Shown here one piece after another: positions 16,875-23,002 of a DNA stretch of 27,168 nt. The notes beneath the pieces were generated by a model, which ran no database searches, was not told where the DNA came from, and was given only the letters and a program-made list of their open reading frames with translations. The stretch is taken from contig URQJ01000006.1 of assembly GCA_900549945.1 (NCBI GenBank), forward strand, positions 1-27,168, in the 5' to 3' direction. Made by a program: the position numbers and the translations under genes. Numbering within the stretch: position 1 is the first letter of the stretch; each line of letters opens with the position of its first letter. The DNA is from an uncultured Oscillospiraceae bacterium (GTDB taxonomy: Bacteria > Bacillota > Clostridia > Oscillospirales > Acutalibacteraceae).

Positions 16875-17015
16875 TTAAATCCGCTCAAGTTTTTTTATTG
16901 GTTGCGCTTTTTGGGCGAAACCTGCGCTTTTTTTGTATTGCTTTTTGTTTCGTTTCGCTTGCTTTTTTAGGACTTTCGAAATCTGCGGATCACCGGCTTG
17001 CGGATATGCGCGCAT
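16875..17015 (-). CDS. possible 46-residue highly basic protein
   Basis: A short frame in the gap between the ArpU-like gene and DUF4417, beginning MRAYPQAGDPQISKVLKKQ and continuing Lys/Arg-rich to ...PIKKLERI. About one third of the residues are Lys or Arg. The ribosome site is weak. Position within the operon and codon choice support it; its size, weak ribosome site and A-rich DNA count against it. If real, it might bind nucleic acid. Confidence 0.4.
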   Translation of the reverse strand: MRAYPQAGDPQISKVLKKQAKRNKKQYKKSAGFAQKAQPIKKLERI

Positions 17016-17030
17016 TGCCGTGTCCAGAAT

Positions 17031-17444
17031 TTATTTTTCGGGCATCGGAATTTCTGTGATCTTTTTCAATATTCTGGAAGCGCGGACCCGTGCTTGCGTT
17101 TCGCTCATATCCATTTCCGCAGCGATTGTGTACCATGTCGGGCGGCGCAGCCAGCTCTCCCGCTCCCGTGTATCCTTGGGGCCTAAATAGGCAAGCTCGG
17201 CAAGACGGTAATCCAAACGGGACAGCTTTGCAAGAACCGGCTGCAAGGTGTGATATGTTCGCTGTATATGCTCAAGCTGCGCCTGCTTGGCCTCGATTTC
17301 CTCGCGGTAATACTCAGACAGGGCAGGCACGGAAGCGGCGTTCCTATCGGCGTAAAGTGTGGCGATTTCGTCGCGCAGCTGTGCAATCTGCTCCGGCATA
17401 TCGTAAAAGCTGTTCAAAAGCCGTTCGGCTTCTTTAGGGGTCAT
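17031..17444 (-). CDS. phage-type transcriptional regulator (ArpU/sigma-70 region 4-like)
   Basis: A 137-residue protein. The N-terminal half is a long charged helix (YYREEIEAKQAQLEHIQRTY). The C-terminal half ends in a helix-turn-helix, WYTIAAEMDMSETQARVRAS (about residues 104-123), typical of phage late-gene regulators of the ArpU/RinA/DUF1492 kind. GAGGAGAAC lies upstream of the ATG. In phages such proteins switch on packaging and structural genes. None are present here, so it may act on the element's own left genes or on a helper phage, both inferences. Confidence 0.7.
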   Translation of the reverse strand: MTPKEAERLLNSFYDMPEQIAQLRDEIATLYADRNAASVPALSEYYREEIEAKQAQLEHIQRTYHTLQPVLAKLSRLDYRLAELAYLGPKDTRERESWLRRPTWYTIAAEMDMSETQARVRASRILKKITEIPMPEK

Positions 17445-17483
17445 GGGCGCGGTTCTCCTCGTTTCATTTTGGGAATTTATCGC

Positions 17484-17729
17484 TCAAGAAGGGGGGCAGT
17501 CGGTGCCGGAGGTATTCAGCTTTTTTCTGAGCAGCCCCCCGGGGGATAAATTTTCCTGCGCCGCTTTCCTTTCCCAATAGCGCCGCTGGTATTCGCGGCA
17601 TTTCTCGCGGTTTCGCCGCTTCCATTGCCGGGTATATTCCCGCTGCTTTTCGGCTTGTTCCGGGTGTGTGCGCCTGTATTCGCGCTGGTATGCACGGCGC
17701 AGTGCCTTTGCTTCTTCGCTCATGGTCAT
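17484..17729 (-). CDS. small highly charged helical protein (81 aa)
   Basis: An 81-residue protein rich in Arg, Glu and Tyr with a repetitive pattern: YQREYRRTHPEQAEKQREY, then WKRRNREKCREYQRRYW. It is almost certainly a long helix or coiled coil. Similar short proteins are common beside replication genes of Firmicutes phages, and no function is known to me. GGAGGTC is 6 bases before the first ATG (17729); a second ATG lies at 17723. An overlapping longer frame here has no family resemblance and is rejected. Confidence 0.7.
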   Translation of the reverse strand: MTMSEEAKALRRAYQREYRRTHPEQAEKQREYTRQWKRRNREKCREYQRRYWERKAAQENLSPGGLLRKKLNTSGTDCPPS

Positions 17730-17744
17730 CTGTTTGACCTCCCC

Positions 17745-18626
17745 CTATACATAATCCCCGCCGTATTTTTCGTACTGATCTACGGATTTCATCCACGGCT
17801 GATCGTCGTCGCTGTACTGTTGCAGATCGCCATACGAGGGCGTGTGTTTCGGCTTGTGCTCGTTCTGTTCCCAACTGTCGGCAATCTTTTTCCAGTTGCG
17901 AATAGGCTTTCCGTCGATCATCCAATCCCGGCGCTGATTGAAATCGTAGAATTTTTCGGGATTGATGTTTTTCCCCTTGCAGTATTCTTTGACCTCATCA
18001 AAAGAAGGAATAATACAGCCTGACGGACTGCCGTTTTGCCCTGTCTTGTCTAGGTCTATATCTTCTCTATCTCTAGGTCTATATCTAGGTCTGTCTCTCC
18101 GTAACGAAGTGACGCTATTTTCGTCACATTGTAACGCCTCCGCGTCACTTTGTGACGGCTTTTCGTCACATGATTGGCGCGTACACTCGCTATCTTGTGA
18201 CGCTTTTTCGTCACATGGTTTATTTTCGCTCGTAGTTGGCGTGTCATAATGTTCACCGGAGCGACTTCGAAGCTCCCGCATTCGATAGGCGCTCGCACCC
18301 TCTGAACCCAAATTCTCGCCGACAAAGGGGATGAAGTATTGATCGCTTGTTTTCTCGATCATCAAGCCGTATTGCTTCAAGAATCCAGTTACGGTAGAGA
18401 CGCTTTCAACATCTTCATTCAGCATAACGGCAATTTCTTCCTCCGGCGAATCCCCCATGCCTTCGAAAGTGAGAGTGCCGCCGCTTCGGAGGCTGGCGAG
18501 CATCATCCCCAGATAAATGCACACCAGCTTGTAGCCGTTTGGCTTTTGCTTCAAATACTTGATTTCTTTGGACTGAAAGAAATCTTCCGGCAGTCTCAGC
18601 CACCAGTATCTTTTTTCTTTGCTCAT
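17745..18626 (-). CDS. phage replisome organizer / replication initiator
   Basis: A 293-residue replication protein. Residues 1-110 match the phage replisome-organizer N-terminal winged-helix domain: YWWLRLPEDFFQSKEIKYLK, then NGYKLVCIYLGMMLASLRSGG. Residues about 125-200 are a low-complexity linker with repeated CDEK-x-SQ and an Arg/Asp stretch. The C-terminal part (PSFDEVKEYCKGKNINPEKF, RNWKKIADSW) resembles the helicase-loader-interacting tail of phage initiators. The linker DNA contains dense GTGAC/GTCAC repeats, so the origin probably lies within this gene. It should initiate replication of the excised element with host helicase. Start ATG at 18626. Confidence 0.85.
   Translation of the reverse strand: MSKEKRYWWLRLPEDFFQSKEIKYLKQKPNGYKLVCIYLGMMLASLRSGGTLTFEGMGDSPEEEIAVMLNEDVESVSTVTGFLKQYGLMIEKTSDQYFIPFVGENLGSEGASAYRMRELRSRSGEHYDTPTTSENKPCDEKASQDSECTRQSCDEKPSQSDAEALQCDENSVTSLRRDRPRYRPRDREDIDLDKTGQNGSPSGCIIPSFDEVKEYCKGKNINPEKFYDFNQRRDWMIDGKPIRNWKKIADSWEQNEHKPKHTPSYGDLQQYSDDDQPWMKSVDQYEKYGGDYV
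18109..18216. repeat. iteron-like repeats, candidate replication origin
   Basis: Within 108 bases there are seven GTGAC or GTCAC copies. These include three exact TTTTCGTCACAT units (18118-18129, 18160-18171, 18205-18216) and several inverted pairs. The adjacent 18058-18090 carries direct repeats of CTAGGTCTATATC. All of this lies in the linker-coding part of the initiator gene, as in lambda O. Confidence 0.65.
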
Positions 18627-18679
18627 TCTTGCTCCTTTTGCGTTAATGGAAAGCAGCGTTTTCCGCGCCGCAGGATTTC

Positions 18680-18871
18680 CTAGCTTTTGTTGTTGGTTTG
18701 TACTGCCTTTATACCGTCCGTATATCCTCGACGGTACGCGCTTTCCGTTGCCTCGTGAATTGCCAGCACGATTTCGCGCGATTTGGCGTCAAATTCTTTG
18801 CCCATGCTTTCGTAGTATTGCTTTGCTTCCGCAAGGACATCCTCCCGGCTGATATGCGAAACAGCGTTCAT
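18680..18871 (-). CDS. small element protein (63 aa)
   Basis: A 63-residue helical protein beginning MNAVSHISREDVLAEAKQYY. No family is recognised. Its ATG overlaps the preceding gene's TGA (ATGA at 18868-18871), so it is translationally coupled to it. It lies directly upstream of the replication initiator. Confidence 0.65.
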   Translation of the reverse strand: MNAVSHISREDVLAEAKQYYESMGKEFDAKSREIVLAIHEATESAYRRGYTDGIKAVQTNNKS

Positions 18872-19281
18872 CCCTGCTCACCGCCTTTCTGTTTTGTTGC
18901 CATTAAGCGGCGGCGCTTTGTGCTGGCATACTCACGTGCAAGAATCTGTGCCAGAAAGCACGCGTCCTTGTGTGGCAGGGTGGTCTTAAGCTGCTTCCGC
19001 CAGAGTGCCAGCCGGTCGATCCATTTGCCGTCTTCTGGGGGAGAAGCAATGGCGCGCTGGACGTCCTCGTCGAAAGTAAGAAATACAGCTTTCATTTTTC
19101 GATAGGAATCATCGCGCGCATCAAGGTTGTTCCCCTCGAGCGTCCAAGGCCAGTATCCCCAATCTGTGATTTGCATTCTTCGAACGGTTCGCACCCGGAC
19201 TTCATCGGTTCCGCTGCGTCGCGCGCGGCGGATTTCCTTTGTGATCTGGATGGCGGTTGACAAGTCTTTAAATATCTGCAT
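18868..19281 (-). CDS. element protein of unknown function (137 aa)
   Basis: A 137-residue soluble protein beginning MQIFKDLSTAIQITKEIRR. It is rich in Arg and Trp (TDWGYWPWTLEGNNLDARDD, WIDRLALWRKQL). No domain is recognised. GGAGG lies 5-6 bases before the ATG. It overlaps the small membrane protein gene by 14 bases and the following gene by 4. A + strand promoter sits across its ribosome-binding region, so transcription of the antisense RNA could interfere with this gene as well. Confidence 0.7.
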   Translation of the reverse strand: MQIFKDLSTAIQITKEIRRARRSGTDEVRVRTVRRMQITDWGYWPWTLEGNNLDARDDSYRKMKAVFLTFDEDVQRAIASPPEDGKWIDRLALWRKQLKTTLPHKDACFLAQILAREYASTKRRRLMATKQKGGEQG

Positions 19282-19513
19282 TGCATTTTCCTCCGCTTTC
19301 TGGTATAGTGGAGGTGGAAACAGGCTTCCTAAATCTGTTCCACCCTGCCGCTTCGGTGTTCCCGCATCGAAGCGGCTTTTTTATGTTGGCGATTTCTGGC
19401 GATCTGTGCGCCGCTTCCGCGGGAGGGTCGAGCATGTCCCACAGCTTTTCCAGAAGCCCGCAAAGGCCAATCAGCCCGCACATGCCGGTGATGCCAGCCA
19501 GTATGTAAATCAT
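19268..19513 (-). CDS. small membrane protein with one N-terminal helix (81 aa)
   Basis: MIYILAGITGMCGLIGLCGL at the start is a single hydrophobic helix followed by an acidic turn and a polar 50-residue tail. GGGAGG precedes the ATG, which overlaps the upstream TGA (ATGA at 19510-19513). The tail-coding DNA contains two hairpins and, on the opposite strand, a promoter and terminator. The true protein could be a small membrane toxin or holin-like regulator. The tail has low coding character, so the frame is less certain than its neighbours. Confidence 0.55.
   Translation of the reverse strand: MIYILAGITGMCGLIGLCGLLEKLWDMLDPPAEAAHRSPEIANIKKPLRCGNTEAAGWNRFRKPVSTSTIPESGGKCNADI
19281..19309 (+). 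promoter_or_regulatory. candidate + strand promoter inside the leftward operon
   Basis: TTGCAT (19281-19286) and TATAGT (19304-19309) are exactly 17 bases apart, with a TG extension before the -10. It points against the surrounding genes. Confidence 0.55.
19316..19382 (+). ncRNA. candidate ~67-nt antisense RNA
   Basis: A predicted start near 19316 is followed by a hairpin (GGTGGAAACAG at 19313-19323 with CTGTTCCACC at 19335-19344, one bulge). A strong terminator follows: perfect 9-bp stem GCCGCTTCG/CGAAGCGGC (19347-19376), then six T. It is fully antisense to the small membrane protein gene. Promoter, fold and terminator are seen; expression is inferred. Confidence 0.5.
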
Positions 19514-19743
19514 ACGGCCCTCCCGGGCGCCTGCCCATCGATGAAATATTCCACCCAATCCGTGCGGGGAATCTCGAGCAGATTGCCTATCTTCTGTATG
19601 TCCTCGCCGCTCCACGGCATAAAGCCATTGATGCGCGCGGAGATGTACGTCTGTCCGCGGCCGGTTATTTCCATCAGCTCGGCCTGCGTAACACCGCATT
19701 CAAACATGCGGCCTTTGAGCTTCGACCATCTTCTTGCTGCCAT
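19510..19743 (-). CDS. XRE-like helix-turn-helix protein (77 aa)
   Basis: A 77-residue DNA-binding protein. The HTH is around residues 17-40 (VTQAELMEITGRGQTYIS), followed by GEDIQKIGNLLEIPRTDW, a layout like small phage XRE/DUF739 proteins. AGAAAGGACGG is upstream. It may be an accessory regulator or excisionase-like factor of the element; no dedicated excisionase was otherwise found. Confidence 0.75.
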   Translation of the reverse strand: MAARRWSKLKGRMFECGVTQAELMEITGRGQTYISARINGFMPWSGEDIQKIGNLLEIPRTDWVEYFIDGQAPGRAV

Positions 19744-19861
19744 TGTTATTCCGTCCTTTCTGTTTTCGTGCGATTTCAGCCCTTGCTGGGTCGAGGGGTA
19801 AAACTACCTTGCCCGCCGCGAAAAGGGGCCTTCTCCAGCGCTGCGCAGCGTTTGCCACGTG

Positions 19862-20143
19862 TTACATGTTGAGCGCCGCGATCTTCGCTTCAAAATCGGC
19901 TGTGACCTTTTCGAGGTGCCGGGCGAATGCTTGCAGCGTTTGAAGCTCGCCGCTTTCTACGCCGCGTTTCATCTCACGCGATACAGCAACGCGGAGAGCC
20001 TGCGCGAGGGTCCGGCAATATGCTGGGTCAAGCATTACGGTTTCCGTGCCTTCTCCACGGCTTCTCGGCCTTTCTCTCGGCGTTCCGATGATGTATTGAT
20101 ACTTGTCCGCAGTGATGGCAAGCCTTTCGTTCAACCAGATCAT
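19862..20143 (-). CDS. small element protein (93 aa)
   Basis: A 93-residue soluble protein beginning MIWLNERLAITADKYQYIIG, with a helical second half (QTLQAFARHLEKVTADFEAK). No function is recognised. Its ATG overlaps the TGA of the antirepressor-like gene (ATGA at 20140-20143). The 118-base gap after it holds no gene that I can see. Confidence 0.65.
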   Translation of the reverse strand: MIWLNERLAITADKYQYIIGTPRERPRSRGEGTETVMLDPAYCRTLAQALRVAVSREMKRGVESGELQTLQAFARHLEKVTADFEAKIAALNM

Positions 20144-20802
20144 TCCGCAGCACTTCCTTTCCGCAGGAATACGGCTTTCATCGTCTCGTAGTCGATGCCC
20201 ACGGCGTACAGCCCGGCGATCGCCGCTTCCTGCTTCTGGTAGGCTTCAAGCTCGTCCGCGGTCAGAAGATCGAGGGTCCGCCGGTCGCTGCCGGGCGCGC
20301 GGTCCTTCTTGATCTGCGCCGCTGTCTTGCCGAACGCCGCCTTGTATGCAAGATCGGTATACAGCTTGTAGTCCCACTTGCTGTGGTTTGGGTTGTCCCG
20401 GATCATGTCGGTCAGGCTGCGCCGCTGGGGCTTGCCCTCGGTGCGCAGCGCTTTGAATCGAGCAATCTCGGCGCGCATGGCGTAGAATTCGCGGACGAGG
20501 GCTCTCTTGAAGGCCTTGACCGGCTCTGTGTTGCGCAGGTATGTAATCAAAAGGGTGGCCTGCTGCTCGTTCAGGTGGTAGAGCTTTTCCTTTTGGCCTG
20601 TTGCGGATTCTTCTAAAGCTCGGATTTCAAATCCGACCTTTCCGAATGCTTTAAGGTCTTTTTGATGGTTGCGGATGAGCCTTGTGACCGTCGAGCGGCG
20701 CACCTGCGCGCAGCTCGCAATGATCTCATCCGTGGTGAACGGTTCATCGTCTCCCGCTTCCAGAAACACCAGGCACGGAAGCGGCGTTGGAGTGTGGGTC
20801 AT
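20140..20802 (-). CDS. Rha-family phage regulatory protein / antirepressor
   Basis: A 220-residue protein resembling Rha. The N-terminal part has the HTH-like FTTDEIIASCAQVRRSTVTR, then YHLNEQQATLLITYLRNTEP and FKRALVREFYAMRAEI, the conserved core of Rha and related antirepressors. The C-terminal 90 residues contain DYKLYTDLAYKAAFGKTAAQ. AGGAGGAC precedes the ATG. It follows the Cro-like gene in the early operon. In phages such proteins interfere with the repressor or host functions at induction. Here it is a candidate to trigger derepression, because the CI-like repressor lacks a cleavage domain. Confidence 0.75.
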   Translation of the reverse strand: MTHTPTPLPCLVFLEAGDDEPFTTDEIIASCAQVRRSTVTRLIRNHQKDLKAFGKVGFEIRALEESATGQKEKLYHLNEQQATLLITYLRNTEPVKAFKRALVREFYAMRAEIARFKALRTEGKPQRRSLTDMIRDNPNHSKWDYKLYTDLAYKAAFGKTAAQIKKDRAPGSDRRTLDLLTADELEAYQKQEAAIAGLYAVGIDYETMKAVFLRKGSAAE

Positions 20803-20805
20803 GGT

Positions 20806-21012
20806 TTAGTCCTCCTTTTCGGTCTCGATGATCTCGGCAACGTCTACACCCAGTGCGCGGGCTATCGCTTTCCCAACAAGGTCGGAACAGAATTTCCCGG
20901 AGCGGACTTTCGTAATAGTTGGACGTGAAGCGCCGGATAACTCCGCAAGCCGCTTCACGGTCATGCGTTGCCGTGCCATTTCGGCAATCAGTTTTACACG
21001 ATCAATTTGCAC
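20806..21012 (-). CDS. Cro-like XRE-family regulator (68 aa)
   Basis: A 68-residue HTH protein, first gene of the leftward early operon. RMTVKRLAELSGASRPTITK is the HTH. It starts at GTG 21012 with AGAGAGGTGA upstream. It is transcribed divergently from the CI-like gene across three shared operators, as in lambdoid switches. Confidence 0.88.
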   Translation of the reverse strand: MQIDRVKLIAEMARQRMTVKRLAELSGASRPTITKVRSGKFCSDLVGKAIARALGVDVAEIIETEKED

Positions 21013-21032
21013 TTTGATTCACCTCTCTCGGT

Positions 21033-21099
21033 ATTCGTTTGAATCTATTATATGAGATTCATTTGAATTTGTCAAGGGCGTTTTTGTATTCACTTGAAT
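21033..21099. promoter_or_regulatory. three lysogeny-switch operators
   Basis: Three 12-bp sites share the ATTC-R-N2-TGAAT pattern: ATTCGTTTGAAT (21033-21044), ATTCATTTGAAT (21057-21068) and ATTCACTTGAAT (21088-21099). The first two flank or overlap the early promoter. The third overlaps the -35 of the repressor promoter, which suits repressor and Cro competition. Confidence 0.8.
21047..21075 (-). promoter_or_regulatory. early leftward promoter
   Basis: On the minus strand, TTGACA (21075-21070) and TATAAT (21052-21047) are 17 bases apart, a perfect consensus promoter. One operator lies in its spacer and another at the transcription start. Confidence 0.9.
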
Positions 21100-21122
21100 A
21101 TTTTACAGCTTTGTGTTAAAAT
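21094..21122 (+). promoter_or_regulatory. repressor promoter
   Basis: TTGAAT (21094-21099) and TAAAAT (21117-21122) are 17 bases apart. The -35 lies in the third operator, allowing autoregulation. Confidence 0.7.
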
Positions 21123-21141
21123 CCAATTTAGAGGTGAGAGT

Positions 21142-21591
21142 ATGGACATAGGATCGAGAATAAAAGAAATACGCAGTGCGTCCGGGCTTACTCAGTCCCA
21201 GCTTGCGGAACTCAGCGGAGTGGCAGTTATCTCAATTAGGCAGTATGAATCTGGAAAACGTCAGCCACGTGTCGATCAGCTTCGGGCAATTGCCTCGGCT
21301 CTAGGGGTAACGGTAGACTACTTGCTTGATATAAAACCTGCCCGTGCAGTTGATCCAGACGAAACCACAGAGGAAAGAGAAAAGCGACTTGGATTACCAA
21401 AAGGCGCGCTGAGCAATATGCAAAAAGTCGAAGATGTGGAAGCGCAGAACAAGGCCGATATGGATAAAGCCATGGATGCCTTGAACATTGCAGGGCAGCG
21501 GGAAGCTGTAAAACGCGTGCGGGAAATGGCAAGTACGGAAGAGTATAAGCGAACGTCATTTTCCGATGTGTGGGGATATGGAAAGAAGTAG
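21142..21591 (+). CDS. CI-like XRE-family repressor (149 aa)
   Basis: A 149-residue repressor. A clear HTH_3 domain fills residues 1-65 (IRSASGLTQSQLAELSGVAV, then VDQLRAIASALGVTVDYLL). The remaining 80 residues are a charged helical tail with no S24/LexA peptidase motifs. SOS-type self-cleavage is therefore unlikely, and no ImmA-like protease gene is present. The ATG at 21142 has GAGGTGAGAG before it; in-frame TTG codons upstream lie in the operator region and are rejected. It should hold the element dormant by binding the three operators. Confidence 0.9.
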   Translation: MDIGSRIKEIRSASGLTQSQLAELSGVAVISIRQYESGKRQPRVDQLRAIASALGVTVDYLLDIKPARAVDPDETTEEREKRLGLPKGALSNMQKVEDVEAQNKADMDKAMDALNIAGQREAVKRVREMASTEEYKRTSFSDVWGYGKK

Positions 21592-21690
21592 ACCTTAAAT
21601 TTTTGGGGAGGTTCACGCGAATAAAAATAGAGCGGCCATATCAAGAATCCCGCGCAGGGCGCAGAGGAATCGGAAAAGAGGTGTATTCTG

Positions 21691-22908
21691 GTGGGAAAGC
21701 GGACGAACACCGCGGCATGGAGCGACAAATACAAGCGCTGGCAGATCAACGTGCAGAAGGACGGCCTGCGCCGCAGCTTCTACAGCTCCACGCCCGGCCG
21801 GAGCGGGCAGCGCGAAGCGAACGCAAAGGCGGATGCCTGGCTGGACAGCGACATCATCGGCGCCGCTTCCAACGTCGAAAAGCTGTTCAACGAATTCGCG
21901 GAAGCAAACAAGCTGCTTGCGGGTTCCTCGGCGGCGAAGCAGATCGACTATTACAGGCGCGTGTGGATCGCGCCGCACCTCGGGCGTGTGAAGATCGCGA
22001 ACATCTGCGACAACGATGTGCAGAAGCTCCTCGATCTCATGGTTTCCAAGGAGCTTTCCCGCAAGTCCGTGCAGAACTGCAAGGGGATCCTCTCCAAATT
22101 CCTAAAATGGTGCCGGAAGAACAGATACACCGATTACCGGCCGGACGATGTGGAAATATCGGCGAGCGCCCGGAACAAAGGCAAGCGCGTGTTGCAGCCG
22201 GCAGAGCTGGCGACGCTGTTTTCCTCCACGGAAACGACGTTCAACGGGAAGCCGATGGAGGACCCCTATATTTATTGCTACCGGTTCGCGGTCCTGACCG
22301 GCCTGCGCCCGGGCGAGCTGCGCGGGCTGAAATGGGAGGACATAGCCGGCAATGTGGTGCACGTCCGCTGGGCGATCAACATTCACGGCGAGGAAACGCA
22401 CGGTAAGAACGAAAACGCGGTGCGCAGCTTCGTGCTTTCCGATCAGGCCGCCGAAGCCCTGCAAAAGCAGAGGGAGCAGGGGAACCCCGGCGAATATGTT
22501 TTCCCGCTTCCGTCACATTCCGTCTATTACACTCACTGGAAAGCCTATTGCACGCACAACGGCATCACGCCGGTAAGCCTTTATGAGCTGCGACATACTT
22601 TCGTGAGCATCGCCAAGGCGCTGCCGGAGGGGGAGATCAAGCCGCTTGTGGGCCATTCCCGGAATATGGACACGTTCGGCACCTATGGCCACGAGCTGAG
22701 CGGTGAGGACACAGCCACAGCCCGCAAGGTGACGGAGATCTTCGACCGCCTGACCGCGCCGGAGAAAGCGGAGGAAAGCGGCGATACGATGCAGCGGCTC
22801 AAGGACAAGCTGCGCAGCGCCGTGGACGAAGAAACCGCCGCCGAAATTCTCGCGCTGGTCGATGCGCTCATAAAAGAAAAAAGCGCCGGAAAAACCGGCG
22901 CAAAATGA
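21691..22908 (+). CDS. int: tyrosine recombinase (integrase)
   Basis: A 405-residue phage/ICE-type integrase that catalyses integration into and excision from the tRNA-Arg gene. The layout is an N-terminal arm-binding domain, a SAM-like core-binding domain (about residues 60-150), then the catalytic domain. Catalytic features are the first Arg in TGLRPGELRG, the second Arg in YELRHTF, the third-box His in LVGHSRN, and the nucleophile Tyr in TFGTYGHE. The usual His of the H-x-x-R box is Tyr here (Y-E-L-R). GTG start at 21691 with AAGAGGTG upstream. It lies next to attR, and its last codons form a minus-strand terminator. Confidence 0.95.
   Translation: MGKRTNTAAWSDKYKRWQINVQKDGLRRSFYSSTPGRSGQREANAKADAWLDSDIIGAASNVEKLFNEFAEANKLLAGSSAAKQIDYYRRVWIAPHLGRVKIANICDNDVQKLLDLMVSKELSRKSVQNCKGILSKFLKWCRKNRYTDYRPDDVEISASARNKGKRVLQPAELATLFSSTETTFNGKPMEDPYIYCYRFAVLTGLRPGELRGLKWEDIAGNVVHVRWAINIHGEETHGKNENAVRSFVLSDQAAEALQKQREQGNPGEYVFPLPSHSVYYTHWKAYCTHNGITPVSLYELRHTFVSIAKALPEGEIKPLVGHSRNMDTFGTYGHELSGEDTATARKVTEIFDRLTAPEKAEESGDTMQRLKDKLRSAVDEETAAEILALVDALIKEKSAGKTGAK
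22877..22901 (-). terminator. minus-strand terminator inside the integrase 3' end
   Basis: A perfect 7-bp stem, GCGCCGG/CCGGCGC (22883-22901), is followed on the minus strand by six T. It would stop transcripts entering the element from the tRNA side. Confidence 0.7.
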
Positions 22909-22931
22909 AAAGTGTGTTATTTTATGTGTTA
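22909..22931 (+). promoter_or_regulatory. right pair of integrase arm-type sites
   Basis: AAAGTGTGTTA (22909-22919) and TTATGTGTTA (22922-22931) place their shared GTGTTA cores 12 bp apart, exactly as in the left pair at 14747-14769 and in the same orientation. Confidence 0.7.
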
Positions 22932-22966
22932 CGGAACACAGATAAAAGGCAGACAGAAAAAGAAAG

Positions 22967-22997
22967 AACCCGCAAAAACTCAATGTTTCTGCGGGTT
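22967..22997 (-). terminator. element-supplied terminator for tRNA-Arg
   Basis: AACCCGCA/TGCGGGTT (22967-22997) reads into CTTTCTTTTT on the minus strand. It lies 5 bases beyond the tRNA CCA end and replaces the native terminator now found at 14532-14582. It also has some T-tail on the + strand, where it could end integrase transcripts. Confidence 0.8.
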
Positions 22998-23002
22998 TTC
23001 TG

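Noticed and set aside
17464..17925. A 153-codon minus frame overlapping the charged 81-residue gene and the initiator
   Set aside because: It overlaps two better genes that have ribosome sites, and has no coding character of its own.
18109..18216. A CRISPR array
   Set aside because: The repeats are very short, in both orientations, irregularly spaced and inside a coding gene; they fit origin iterons instead.
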